This document shows positions 16,456-24,400 of a stretch of 64,000 bases of DNA, piece after piece. A program made the position numbers and the translations under genes. The notes under the pieces were generated by a model, which saw only the letters and a program-made list of their open reading frames with translations, was not told where the DNA came from and ran no database searches. Numbering within the stretch: position 1 is the first letter of the stretch; each line of letters starts with the position of its first letter. The DNA is from Microterricola viridarii. Lineage in GTDB: Bacteria > Actinomycetota > Actinomycetes > Actinomycetales > Microbacteriaceae. The DNA is taken from contig NZ_LT629742.1 in assembly GCF_900104895.1 (NCBI RefSeq), positions 3,100,001 to 3,164,000 on the forward strand, in the 5' to 3' direction.

Positions 16456-17541
16456 ATGATCACCACAGTTACCGGCGGCGCCGGGTTCATCGGCAGCCAC
16501 CTGGTCGAGCAGTTGATCGAACGCGGCGACTACGTCACCGTCATCGACGACCTCAGCACCGGCTCGATCGAGAACCTCGCCCCCGTCCTCGGCCACATCC
16601 GAATGCGCTTCATCGAGGGGTCCATCCGCGATCCGGAGGCCGTGGCCAGCGCTGTCGAGGGCGCCGACCGCGTCTTCCATCTGGCTGCCGCTGTCGGCGT
16701 GCGCCTCATCGTGGAGCACCCGCTCGAGAGCCTGCGGACGAACATCCACGGCACAGAGACGGTACTCGACGCGGTGCGTGCGGCCGGTGCGACGCTGCTG
16801 CTCGCCTCGACGAGCGAGGTGTACGGCAAGAACACCGCAGACAGCCTCGACGAGGAGGCCGACCGGATCCTCGGCTCGCCCCTCAAATCACGCTGGACAT
16901 ACGCCGCGGCCAAAGGCATCGATGAAGCTATCGCCCACGCATACTGGCGCGAATACGGGCTTCGCGTCGCGATCGTGCGACTCTTCAACACGGTCGGCCC
17001 CCGACAGACCGGTCGCTACGGCATGGTCGTTCCCACGCTGGTCGGGCAGGCCCTGGCCGGCGAGCCCGTCACCGTGTTCGGCGACGGTTCGCAGACGCGC
17101 TGCTTCGGCTACGTCGGCGACGTGATCCCGGCCCTGATCGCCCTGGCGGAGGAGCCGGCCGCATACGGGCAGGCGTTCAACCTCGGCGGCCGCTACGAGG
17201 TGTCGATCCGAGACCTGGCGCAACGGGCCATCGACCTGCTGCACAGCGACAGCTCCATCGTCTACGTGCCGTACGCCGAGGCCTACCCGGAGGGCTTCGA
17301 GGATATGCAGCGTCGAGTGCCCAACAACGGCAAAGCCCGCGAGCTGATCGGCTTCGACCCGCAGACAACGGTCGACGAGATCATCGCCCATGTCGCAGCG
17401 GCATTGTCGACCTCTGGCGCGCGCCGCGCCGCCGTCACGGAAGTCGCCGTCGAGGAGTTCGCCCCCGGCGTCGTCGAGCAGTCGGGCGAGCCAGAACTGG
17501 CGCTCGACGAGCGGCTGGCCTACAACCAACGGGTGGTCTAG
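16456..17541 (+). CDS. NAD-dependent sugar-nucleotide epimerase/dehydratase
   Basis: A 361-residue extended SDR. The cofactor motif is VTGGAGFIGSHL at residue 4. The catalytic serine region is LLASTSEVYG and the Tyr-Lys pair is in YAAAKG. LFNTVGPRQTGRYGMVVP and DGSQTRCFGYVGDV are typical of UDP-glucuronate decarboxylase and UDP-glucose 4-epimerase relatives. It probably makes a sugar donor for the adjacent polysaccharide system. The C-terminal 40 residues beyond the catalytic fold are acidic and not conserved in the family as I know it. A -10-like GATAAA lies 5 nt before the ATG. The 3' end overlaps the convergent permease by 4 bp. Confidence 0.82.
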   Translation: MITTVTGGAGFIGSHLVEQLIERGDYVTVIDDLSTGSIENLAPVLGHIRMRFIEGSIRDPEAVASAVEGADRVFHLAAAVGVRLIVEHPLESLRTNIHGTETVLDAVRAAGATLLLASTSEVYGKNTADSLDEEADRILGSPLKSRWTYAAAKGIDEAIAHAYWREYGLRVAIVRLFNTVGPRQTGRYGMVVPTLVGQALAGEPVTVFGDGSQTRCFGYVGDVIPALIALAEEPAAYGQAFNLGGRYEVSIRDLAQRAIDLLHSDSSIVYVPYAEAYPEGFEDMQRRVPNNGKARELIGFDPQTTVDEIIAHVAAALSTSGARRAAVTEVAVEEFAPGVVEQSGEPELALDERLAYNQRVV

Positions 17542-18875
17542 GCCGGTCGCGATCGTGGTCTCCGCCGTGCGCCTCGCGCCAGGCGGAGGCCACGGGCGGC
17601 CAGCCCGACGACGAGCACGACCCCGGCCGTCAGCACGCCCTGCCAGGGCAGAGTGAAGGCCAACAGCGTGCAGCCGACGGCTCCGACGACATGCACGGAC
17701 GGGTGCAGCCAGCGCTCGGCAACGGGTTGGCGCAGTGCGGCCAGGTGAGCGATCGCATAGTAGGCCAGCACGCACGTGGCCGAGAAGCCGACCAGCCGGG
17801 CCGGGTCGAGCAGGAGAACGGCTGCCATCGCGAGCACGGCGACGACGAGCTCGGCGACAACCGGTGAGCCGCGTCGATCCGAGACCCGACTGAGGCTGCC
17901 GGGCAACTCCTGGTCGCGGGCCATCGCCAGACCGGTCCGGCTCAGCCCGGCCAGAATTCCCAGCAGAGAGCCGAGGCACGCCAGTGCGGCGACGAGGCTC
18001 ACCACGAGCACCCACGTGTTCGGGCCGCCGGACAGGCCCGGGCCACCGGTGACAATGGCCGCCACCTCGGCCAGCGGCGAACTCGAGCCTGCAAGGCGCT
18101 CCGGGCCCAGAACAAGCACGACCGAGAGGCCGATCGCCGCATACAGTCCGAGAGCGATTGCCAGCGCCCCGAGGATCGCGCGGGGAAGGGTGCGGCGCGG
18201 CTCACGCACCTCTTCGCCGAGGGTGGCCATGCGCGCATAGCCGGCGAAGCAGAAGAACAGCAGCCCGGCCGATTGCAGCACGCCCAGCCAGCCGGCACCC
18301 TCCCCGGGCAGAACCGGGGCCGGGGACGCTGCGACAGGGCCGCCGCCCGCCGCCCACAGCACCACGAGCACCACCAACCCGCCGAGGCCGACCAGGACGA
18401 CGGCCACGAAGGCTCCGCTGAAGCGGGCCGTGCTGCGCACGCCGAGTGCGTTGACGGTCGCCAGCACGGCGATGGCGCCGACCGCCACCCAGCGCCCCTG
18501 CCCCGGCCAGAGGTACTCACCGGCGATCAACGCGATCGCCCCGGCCGAGGCCGTCTTCCCCGCCAGGAACAGCCACCCCGCCGAGAAGCCCCACCACTGT
18601 CCGAGCAGCGCGCGGCCGTAGGCGTAGGCGCCACCGGAGACGGGGTGCGCCATGGCGAGCTGGGCAGAGCTCAGCGCGTTCAGCGTGGCGATCACGGCCG
18701 CGATCAGCAAGCCGATCAGCAGCCCGGCCCCCGCCGCCTCGGCCGCCGGCGCCCAGACGTAGAACACGCCCGCACCGATCATCGAGGCCAGGCCGATCGA
18801 TATCGCGCCGGGAATGCCGAGGTGACGTCGCAGTGTGTTCACCCGCAGATCGTAGCGGGGAGGGGTGAACGGCAT
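17538..18875 (-). CDS. APC-superfamily amino acid permease
   Basis: A 445-residue membrane transporter with about 12 hydrophobic helices. The first helix carries the family motif SIGLASMIGAGVFYVW; ALSSAQLAMAHPVSGGAYAYGR near residue 67 and FCFAGYARMATLGEEVREPRRTLPRAI near residue 210 are further APC hallmarks. It should import an amino acid or amine with protons; the substrate is not predictable. No clear ribosome site precedes the ATG, and a GTG 11 codons later (VNTLRRHLG) is an alternative start. The last residues are strongly basic and cytosolic. Confidence 0.85.
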   Translation of the reverse strand: MPFTPPRYDLRVNTLRRHLGIPGAISIGLASMIGAGVFYVWAPAAEAAGAGLLIGLLIAAVIATLNALSSAQLAMAHPVSGGAYAYGRALLGQWWGFSAGWLFLAGKTASAGAIALIAGEYLWPGQGRWVAVGAIAVLATVNALGVRSTARFSGAFVAVVLVGLGGLVVLVVLWAAGGGPVAASPAPVLPGEGAGWLGVLQSAGLLFFCFAGYARMATLGEEVREPRRTLPRAILGALAIALGLYAAIGLSVVLVLGPERLAGSSSPLAEVAAIVTGGPGLSGGPNTWVLVVSLVAALACLGSLLGILAGLSRTGLAMARDQELPGSLSRVSDRRGSPVVAELVVAVLAMAAVLLLDPARLVGFSATCVLAYYAIAHLAALRQPVAERWLHPSVHVVGAVGCTLLAFTLPWQGVLTAGVVLVVGLAARGLRLARGARRRPRSRPA

Positions 18876-18930
18876 GGTGCGCTGCCGTCATCCGCGATAC
18901 TGGAATGCGCGCAACAAGCAAGGAGAACGC

Positions 18931-19284
18931 ATGCGGAACCCTCAATGGCGGCAGCAGGGCGAGGAGCCCGACTACCGTTTCACCCTCGCCAACGAGCGAA
19001 CCTTCTTGGCCTGGATCCGCACCGCGCTGGCGCTGCTTGCCGGTGGCGTGCTGCTGCACCAGTTCTCCCACGCCCTCGGCCCGCGCTGGGTTGTCGTGGC
19101 GCTGGCCGTCGTGCTCGCCCTCATCGGCGCCGTCCTCAGCGTGATCGCGTACACGCGGTGGCGGGCCAATGAGATCGCGATGCGCACCGGCAAGCCGCTG
19201 CCCTTTTCGCTGCTGCTGCCGCTGCTGGCCGGATTTTGCCTGCTCACGGCGGCCATCATCGCCGTCCTCATGATCTTCGGATGA
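18931..19284 (+). CDS. DUF202 membrane protein (YidH-like), first copy
   Basis: A 117-residue protein with three membrane segments and the DUF202 signature FTLANERTFLAWIRTALALLAGG near residue 13. The ATG is set by AAGGAG 6 nt upstream; a -10-like GATACT lies about 35 nt upstream. Proteins of this family often occur as pairs, as here, with the second copy starting 7 bp downstream. Function is unknown; a small two-subunit membrane complex is a fair guess. Confidence 0.85.
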   Translation: MRNPQWRQQGEEPDYRFTLANERTFLAWIRTALALLAGGVLLHQFSHALGPRWVVVALAVVLALIGAVLSVIAYTRWRANEIAMRTGKPLPFSLLLPLLAGFCLLTAAIIAVLMIFG

Positions 19285-19291
19285 CGCAGCA

Positions 19292-19633
19292 GTGATCCCC
19301 GCCCAGCCGACGGCCCCGCGCCCGCGCGACCCCGGCTTGCAACCGGAGCGCACGGCGCTCGCGTGGAACCGCACCGCCCTGGCCGTCGCGGTCAACGCGG
19401 CGCTCGTGCTGCGTGCCGGCGCGCTCGGCGATGCCCCTCTGTTGGTGGGTGTTGGCGTCTTCCTGCTGCTGGCAGCGGGAGCGGCGACCGCCTACTCGTC
19501 GATCCGCAAGCGGCAGCTGCTGCGCGCGATCGACACGCCCCCGCCGAGCAGCTCCCTGGCGCTGACGCTGGCGGCTGTCCTCGCGCTACTGGCCAGCGCG
19601 GCCGGAATCGCGTCGATCCTCACGATCCGATGA
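19292..19633 (+). CDS. DUF202 membrane protein, second copy
   Basis: A 113-residue protein with GTG start, three membrane segments and a shorter DUF202 signature, LQPERTALAWNRTALAVAVN. The first copy ends 7 bp upstream, so the two are cotranscribed and probably translated as partners. The loops and C-terminus differ clearly from the first copy, so this is an old paralogous pair and not a recent duplication. Confidence 0.82.
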   Translation: MIPAQPTAPRPRDPGLQPERTALAWNRTALAVAVNAALVLRAGALGDAPLLVGVGVFLLLAAGAATAYSSIRKRQLLRAIDTPPPSSSLALTLAAVLALLASAAGIASILTIR

Positions 19634-19676
19634 CCGTTCCCGCCCAGGCAGCGGCGAACTGCGAAGATGGAGCACG

Positions 19677-20033
19677 ATGACAAACCACCCAGAGCTCGCC
19701 ATCCACGACGACGATGATTCCCGGCCGCTGCATGGCAACCGGCGGCGACGACTCACCCAGATCGTCGTTCTGCTCTGCGTGCTCGGGCTGGTGCTGCCGA
19801 CCATCTTGACCACGCTCAGCGTGTCTACCGCGACGGCGGATCGGGCCTGCGAGATCACGGTCGGCGCGTACTATCCGGACGCCGGCGGCTCTCGCGCCGG
19901 GTTCGAGCTATTCGGCAACGGCGGCCCCGGCTGGCAGTGCTACCGGCTGAACCAGAGCGGCGCCGAGTTCTACCTGGCCCCGCTCGGACTCCTGCCCGGC
20001 ATCCCCTCGGTCGTCCCCGGCCAGCAAAGCTAG
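19677..20033 (+). CDS. small membrane-anchored protein of unknown function
   Basis: A 118-residue protein. An acidic then basic N-terminus (HDDDDSRPLHGNRRRR) precedes one hydrophobic helix (about residues 27-50). The outside part is about 65 residues with two cysteines (RACEITVG and WQCYRLNQ) that could form a disulphide. GGAG lies 5 nt before the ATG. It follows the DUF202 pair by 43 bp and may belong to the same transcript. I do not recognise a family. Confidence 0.6.
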   Translation: MTNHPELAIHDDDDSRPLHGNRRRRLTQIVVLLCVLGLVLPTILTTLSVSTATADRACEITVGAYYPDAGGSRAGFELFGNGGPGWQCYRLNQSGAEFYLAPLGLLPGIPSVVPGQQS

Positions 20034-20203
20034 CCTGTTCGCGTCGGCTCGAACCAGGGTGCGCGGTCTCGATCCGGCCCTGGCGGGTCTACTCGACCAG
20101 CGGGATTGGTCGTTCCCCCGTTGGCTCGAGGGAGCGTGCGACAGAAGCCCACTCTGCGACCCCTCTGAGTGAGACCGTCGCACTCCCGGAGCCGTCAGCG
20201 GGC
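20034..20203. repeat. REP-like remnant between convergent genes
   Basis: No gene. The stretch contains pieces of the intergenic repeat family seen at 24291-24390 and 52252-52693: TCTCGATCC near 20070, TACTCGACCAGCGGG near 20092 and CCCGTTGGCTCGAGGGAGCG near 20117. It probably serves as a shared terminator region. Confidence 0.6.
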
Positions 20204-20677
20204 TCAGCCCTCTGGCAGGAACACCCGCTTGTACTTGCGTCCGTCCGGAAGCTCGATGGTCTGCGCCTCCAGTTGCCCCCGCGTCACGCGCAGGTAGATG
20301 GCCTGAGCCGTCACGCCGAGCTTGTCGGCGGCCTCGGCGACGGAGAGACCGGGCAAGTCGGTGGGCTTCGCGCTCGGCCGCGCCGAACGCTTCCGGCTTG
20401 CCTGCTGGCGCTCGGCGATCGCCGCGTCGTCGCCCTGCCAGCGCGCCTTGGCGGCGGCCGGGCTGAGCCGGGCGGCCGCCCCGATCTCCCCCCAGTCGGC
20501 GCCCGAGGCGAGGGCTTCCCGCACGGCCGTGAGCGAGGCGGCATCCGCTTCGAGCGCGGCGATCAGGGTGCGCACGGCGGAGAGCCGGTCGAGCGCGGAT
20601 GCCGGCGTCGGGGTCGCCGCGTCGAGCTCCTGAGCACGTGCCAGGGCGGCACGGGTGTCATCGGCGAGAAATGGCAT
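20204..20677 (-). CDS. small protein with MerR/excisionase-type helix-turn-helix
   Basis: A 157-residue soluble protein. The N-terminal two thirds are helical and Ala-rich. The C-terminal 50 residues hold a DNA-binding fold like that of excisionases and MerR N-termini: LSVAEAADKLGVTAQAIYLR, then a wing (LPDGRKYKRVFLP). The ATG is chosen because CCGGAGG precedes it by 6 nt. A longer in-frame start at 20941 would read into repeat DNA. Likely a DNA-binding protein conserved in the family; its target is unknown. Confidence 0.65.
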   Translation of the reverse strand: MPFLADDTRAALARAQELDAATPTPASALDRLSAVRTLIAALEADAASLTAVREALASGADWGEIGAAARLSPAAAKARWQGDDAAIAERQQASRKRSARPSAKPTDLPGLSVAEAADKLGVTAQAIYLRVTRGQLEAQTIELPDGRKYKRVFLPEG

Positions 20678-21002
20678 GGGTACCTCCGGTTTGGGGACGC
20701 CTGAGTCAGGGCGGCGTCCACCTAGCGAATCTACCGAATCGCCGTGGACCGCGGTGTTGCGCTGCCGCACGGCCAGCGGCGCAGAAACCGCGTCTCGCTG
20801 CAGCTGGTGCTGCAGTGAAACGCGGTTTCTGGGGCGGAGCTGGGGTGGCGCGAGTGGCCAGCGGTCGGCGTTCCTGAGGATGCCTGGGTATGGGCTGCCG
20901 TTTTTCTCGGCGCCCCCGTGGCCAGCGGTAGCTGTTCCCAAGGATGCCTTGGTATGGGCTGCCGCCTTTCGCCGCCTAATTATTGATGCACTGCATCAAT
21001 AA
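20678..21002. repeat. 325-bp repeat-rich intergenic region downstream of prs
   Basis: No gene. In order it holds a long hairpin at 20783-20830 (AGAAACCGCGT pairing with ACGCGGTTTCT around a palindromic CTGCAG-rich centre), two copies of a dispersed repeat at about 20869-20916 and 20931-20981 (the second with CGGTAGCTGTTCCCAAGGAT and GGGCTGCCGCCTTTCG), and the left arm of the palindrome at 20977-21005. Related copies lie at 23509, 32054 and 60730. Confidence 0.7.
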
Positions 21003-21005
21003 TTA
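20977..21005. repeat. 29-bp perfect A+T-rich palindrome over the prs stop codon
   Basis: Arms TAATTATTGATGCA and TGCATCAATAATTA are perfect, with a single central C. The rightmost three bases are the prs stop codon. Twenty-two of 29 bases are A or T in a roughly 68% G+C region. It could act as a terminator hairpin for prs or as a high-affinity protein site; no run of T follows in the minus direction. Confidence 0.8.
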
Positions 21006-21980
21006 CGCGGCGCCGTCAAACATGCTGGTGACGGAGCCGTCCTCGAACACCTCGTGGATGGCGCGGGCCAGCAGCGGGGCGATCGGGAGCACCGTCAGGC
21101 GGTCCCAGGTCTTCTCCGGCGGCAGCGGCAGCGTGTCGGTGACGACGACCTCGTCGATGAACTCGCTCTGCAGCAGCTCGGTCGCGGGGTCGCTGAACAC
21201 GGCGTGCGTCGCGGCAACGACGACGCCGATGGCGCCGGCGGCCTTGAGCGCCTCTGCGGCCTTGACGATGGTGCGGCCGGTGTCGATCAGGTCATCCACC
21301 AGCAGGCAGACGCGCCCCTCGACCGGGCCGATGATCTCGTGCACGGAGACCTGGTTCGGCACCAGCGGGTCGCGGCGCTTGTGGATGATGGCCAGCGGGG
21401 CGCCGAGCTTGTCGCTCCAGATGTCGGCGACGCGCACGCGGCCCATGTCCGGCGAGACGACGGTCAGGGTGGCCGGGTCCAGCTTGTCCTTGAAGTGCTT
21501 GAGCAGAACCGGCATGGCGAAGAGGTGGTCGACGGGGCCGTCGAAGAAGCCCTGGATCTGTGCGGCGTGCAGGTCGACGCTCATGATGCGGTCGGCGCCG
21601 GCCGTCTTGAACAGGTCTGCGACGAGGCGGGCCGAGATCGGCTCACGGCCGCGGCCCTTCTTGTCCTGGCGGGCGTACGGGTAGAACGGAGCGACGACGG
21701 TGATGCGCTTGGCAGAAGCGCGCTTGAGGGCGTCCACCATGATCAGCTGTTCCATCAGCCACTCGTTGATCGGGGCGGAGTGCGACTGGATCACGAAGGC
21801 GTCGCAGCCGCGCACGCTCTCGTCGTAGCGGGCGTAGAGCTCACCGTTGGCGAAGGTCCGAGCATCCGTCGGCACCAGATCGGAACCCAGCTCCGCGGCG
21901 ATGTCGATGGCAAGTTGCGGGTGTGCTCGCCCGGAGACGAGGACGAGGCGCTTTTCTCCGCTGGACTTGATTCCGGACAC
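21003..21980 (-). CDS. prs: ribose-phosphate diphosphokinase (PRPP synthetase)
   Basis: A 325-residue enzyme of normal length. It has the family motifs FANGELYARYDESVRG, VVAPFYPYARQDKK for ATP binding, MSVDLHAAQIQGFF, the catalytic-loop HKRRDP and the PRPP-binding signature CLLVDDLIDTGRTIVKA. It makes phosphoribosyl diphosphate for nucleotide, His and Trp synthesis. The start is GTG, 42 bp after glmU, giving the usual actinobacterial glmU-prs pair. A small hairpin (CGACGG-N4-CCGTCG, 21999-22014) lies between them. The stop codon is part of a 29-bp palindrome. Confidence 0.97.
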   Translation of the reverse strand: MSGIKSSGEKRLVLVSGRAHPQLAIDIAAELGSDLVPTDARTFANGELYARYDESVRGCDAFVIQSHSAPINEWLMEQLIMVDALKRASAKRITVVAPFYPYARQDKKGRGREPISARLVADLFKTAGADRIMSVDLHAAQIQGFFDGPVDHLFAMPVLLKHFKDKLDPATLTVVSPDMGRVRVADIWSDKLGAPLAIIHKRRDPLVPNQVSVHEIIGPVEGRVCLLVDDLIDTGRTIVKAAEALKAAGAIGVVVAATHAVFSDPATELLQSEFIDEVVVTDTLPLPPEKTWDRLTVLPIAPLLARAIHEVFEDGSVTSMFDGAA

Positions 21981-22022
21981 GTGTAGTCTCGCTCTCCCCG
22001 ACGGCGGGCCGTCGAAATTTTG

Positions 22023-23450
22023 TTATTCTGCCTGCGCGGCCTGGGCAGCGTCGTCCGCGGCGCTCCCGGCCCGGTGGGTGTGCACCCAGCCGTCCATGTT
22101 TCGCTGCGGAGCGACGCTGATGGCCAAGGCGCCGGCCGGTACGTTCTTGCGAACGACCGTTCCCGCACCCGTGTACGCTCCGTCACCAATTGTAATCGGC
22201 GCGACGAAGACCCCGTGCGACCCGGTGCGCACATGTGACCCGATTTGCGAGGAATGCTTGTTCACACCGTCGTAATTGGCGAAGATCGATCCGGCGCCGA
22301 TGTTGGAGTGCTCGCCGATCGTCGCGTCGCCGACATAGCTGAGGTGCGGGACCTTGCTGCCGGTGCCGATCTTCGCGTTCTTCGTCTCGACGAACGCACC
22401 GATCTTGCCGTCGGATCCGAGGATCGTGCCGGGACGGAGGAAGGCGAAGGGGCCGACGGACGCCGCGGCGCCCACCACCGCGAGCGTGGCGTCGCTGCGG
22501 CGCACCTCGGCGCCCTCGCCGATCTCGCAGTCGACCAGGGTCGTGTCCGGGCCGATGATGGCACCGGTCTCGACGACGGTCGCACCGAGGATCTGGGTGC
22601 CGGGCCGCAGCGTCACGTCGGGCGCGAGCTTCGCCTTGAGGTCGATCCAGGTGCTTGCCGGGTCCTGGATCGTGACGCCGGCCAGCTGCCAGCCGCGCAC
22701 GATCAGCGCGTTCAGACGCAGGGCCGCCTCGGAGAGCTGGGCGCGGTCGTTGACGCCGGCCACCAGCCAGGCCTCGGCCACGGGAACCGCGCTCACGTCG
22801 GAGCCCGCCGCGCGCAGCAGACCGATGACGTCGGTGAGGTACTTCTCGCCCTGGGCGTTGTCGGTGGTGAGCTTGCCGAGCTGCTCGCGCAGCGCGTCGG
22901 CGGAGAAGATGTAGACGCCGGCGTTGCCCTCGCCGATCGAGAGCTGCGCTTCGGTGGCATCCTTCTGCTCGACGATGCTGTCGAACTCGCCGGAGTCCCG
23001 GCGCACGATGCGGCCGTAGCCCGTGGCGTCGTCGTAGACGGCAGAGAGCACGGTGGCTGCGGCGCCGCTCGCCCGGTGCGCCTCGACGAACTGGCCGAGC
23101 GTCTGGGCGTCCAGCAGCGGAACGTCGCCGTTGATGACGAGCACATCGCCGGAGAAGTCGGCCGGCAGCGCGGCGACGGCCTGCTCGACGGCACGGCCGG
23201 TGCCCGGCACCTCGTCCTGGTCGACGATGATGCTCTCTGGCAGCTCGGAGTTGACGACGGCAGAGACGAGGTCGCGCTCGTGGCGCACGACGGTGACGAT
23301 CGTCGCGGCATCGAGGGCCTTCGCGGTCGCGAGCACGTGGCTGACCATCGGCATGCCGGCGATCGGGTGCAGGAGCTTCGGCGTCGCCGACTTCATGCGC
23401 GTGCCCTGGCCTGCTGCGAGAACGATAATCGCCAGATTCTGATCGGTCAT
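22023..23450 (-). CDS. glmU: bifunctional GlcN-1-P acetyltransferase / GlcNAc-1-P uridyltransferase
   Basis: A 475-residue enzyme. The N-terminal uridyltransferase has LAAGQGTRMKSATPKLLHP, QDEVPGTGRA and INGDVPLLD. The C-terminal left-handed beta-helix acetyltransferase has repeating hexapeptides from about residue 255 and the GDATIGEHSNIGAGSIFANYDG segment. It makes UDP-GlcNAc, the precursor of peptidoglycan and probably of the polymer made at 9619-17541. The ATG is set by AGGAG nine nt upstream; an upstream in-frame start would add 20 residues without family support. Confidence 0.97.
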   Translation of the reverse strand: MTDQNLAIIVLAAGQGTRMKSATPKLLHPIAGMPMVSHVLATAKALDAATIVTVVRHERDLVSAVVNSELPESIIVDQDEVPGTGRAVEQAVAALPADFSGDVLVINGDVPLLDAQTLGQFVEAHRASGAAATVLSAVYDDATGYGRIVRRDSGEFDSIVEQKDATEAQLSIGEGNAGVYIFSADALREQLGKLTTDNAQGEKYLTDVIGLLRAAGSDVSAVPVAEAWLVAGVNDRAQLSEAALRLNALIVRGWQLAGVTIQDPASTWIDLKAKLAPDVTLRPGTQILGATVVETGAIIGPDTTLVDCEIGEGAEVRRSDATLAVVGAAASVGPFAFLRPGTILGSDGKIGAFVETKNAKIGTGSKVPHLSYVGDATIGEHSNIGAGSIFANYDGVNKHSSQIGSHVRTGSHGVFVAPITIGDGAYTGAGTVVRKNVPAGALAISVAPQRNMDGWVHTHRAGSAADDAAQAAQAE

Positions 23451-23508
23451 GGTTTCAGGCTCCTCGTAGTGGGAAGTGGGCCGCTTTCGTGGCCGTGTAG
23501 GTGCGGGC

Positions 23509-23558
23509 ACGGTTTCATTTCCAAGGATTTCCTTGGAATCACGCTGCCGCCTTTCGGA
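23509..23558. repeat. copy of the dispersed GCTGCCGCCTTTCG repeat
   Basis: Contains GGTTTCATTTCCAAGGATTT, then CCTTGGAATCACGCTGCCGC and TTTCGGAGCG, matching the order of the copies at 20931-20981 and (inverted) 60730-60782. It sits between tRNA-Gln and glmU. Confidence 0.6.
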
Positions 23559-23594
23559 GCGCCCTTATTTCAGCGCACAGCGCTGAGAAAAGCG

Positions 23595-23666
23595 CTCCGC
23601 CGCCAGGACTCGAACCTAGACCTAACAGCTCCAAAGGCTGTCGTGCTGCCATTACACCACGGCGGA
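23595..23666 (-). tRNA. tRNA-Gln (anticodon TTG)
   Basis: A 72-nt gene folding as a cloverleaf: acceptor TCCGCCG pairing with CGGCGGA, D-loop GTGTAATGGCAGCAC, anticodon arm ACAGC-CTTTGGA-GCTGT, and T-loop GGTTCGAGTCC. No CCA is encoded. It lies between glmU and the MarR gene. Confidence 0.95.
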
Positions 23667-23791
23667 ACGCGCCGAAGTGACTTCCGCGCGTCCTCCAGTC
23701 TGCCAGAACATGGGGCCGGTCTCCGACGCGAACGCCGAAGCTGTGCGTGCCGCGCGCCGCGGCCGCGCCGTGCGGCCGGGATAATGGGGGG

Positions 23792-24283
23792 ATGCCCACG
23801 AGTGACGAAGTCGACCGCATCGTCGATGCCTGGCTGCGCGAGCGCCCGGATCTCGACTTCACCCCGCTCCAGGTGCTCTCCCGGGTCGGTCGTTTGGCCA
23901 AGCACCTCGACCGCGCGCGCCGCACGGCCTTCGCCCGCTCCGAGCTGGAGTCCTGGGAGTTCGATGTGCTCTCGGCGCTGCGCCGGGCCGGAGAGCCGTT
24001 CCAGCTCTCCCCCAAGCAGCTCCTGCAGCAGACGCTGGTCTCCAGCGGAACGATGACGAACCGCATCGACCGGCTCGTGGTGCGCGAGCTCGTGCAGCGC
24101 CGCACCGACCCCAACGACGGCCGCGGCATCCTCGTCGTCATGACCCCGGCGGGCCAGACCCGGGTGGATGCCGCGATCACCCGCCTCGTCGACGCCGAGG
24201 CCGAGCTGCTCGGCGCGCTCAGCGCCCCAGAGCAGGAGCGCCTGGCCGGCCTGCTGCGCAAGCTCTCGCTCGACTTCGACTGA
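23792..24283 (+). CDS. MarR-family transcriptional regulator
   Basis: A 163-residue winged-helix protein. The core runs from about residue 35 to 145, with LSPKQLLQQTLVSSGTMTNRIDRLVVRELVQR as recognition region (here given in two halves of the same helix-turn-helix) and the wing RRTDPNDGRGILVVMTPAG. It is a normal length. The start is the ATG 6 nt after a -10 box GATAAT, so the message is probably leaderless. It is convergent with the methionine importer across a REP element. Target genes and ligand are unknown. Confidence 0.87.
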   Translation: MPTSDEVDRIVDAWLRERPDLDFTPLQVLSRVGRLAKHLDRARRTAFARSELESWEFDVLSALRRAGEPFQLSPKQLLQQTLVSSGTMTNRIDRLVVRELVQRRTDPNDGRGILVVMTPAGQTRVDAAITRLVDAEAELLGALSAPEQERLAGLLRKLSLDFD

Positions 24284-24290
24284 TCGGCGC

Positions 24291-24390
24291 CCCCGGTCTC
24301 GATACGCTCGTTCCTCGCTACTCGACCAGCGGGTGTTCTCAACATCCGTTGGTCGAGTAGCGCCGCCCGCGGCGCGTATCGAGACCCGGG
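24291..24390. repeat. REP-like palindromic element between convergent genes
   Basis: Outer arms GGTCTCGATACGC and GCGTATCGAGACC and inner arms GCTACTCGACCAGCGG / CCGTTGGTCGAGTAGC make a 100-bp interrupted palindrome. Elements with this sequence are common between genes in Microbacteriaceae. Lying between the MarR and metI stops, it probably terminates both transcripts. Confidence 0.8.
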
Positions 24391-24400
24391 ACGGACCCGT

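Noticed and set aside
14029-16749. A 906-codon minus-strand frame rich in Gly and Arg
   Set aside because: It is antisense to the repeat region of the modular deacetylase, and its own repeats simply mirror that array.
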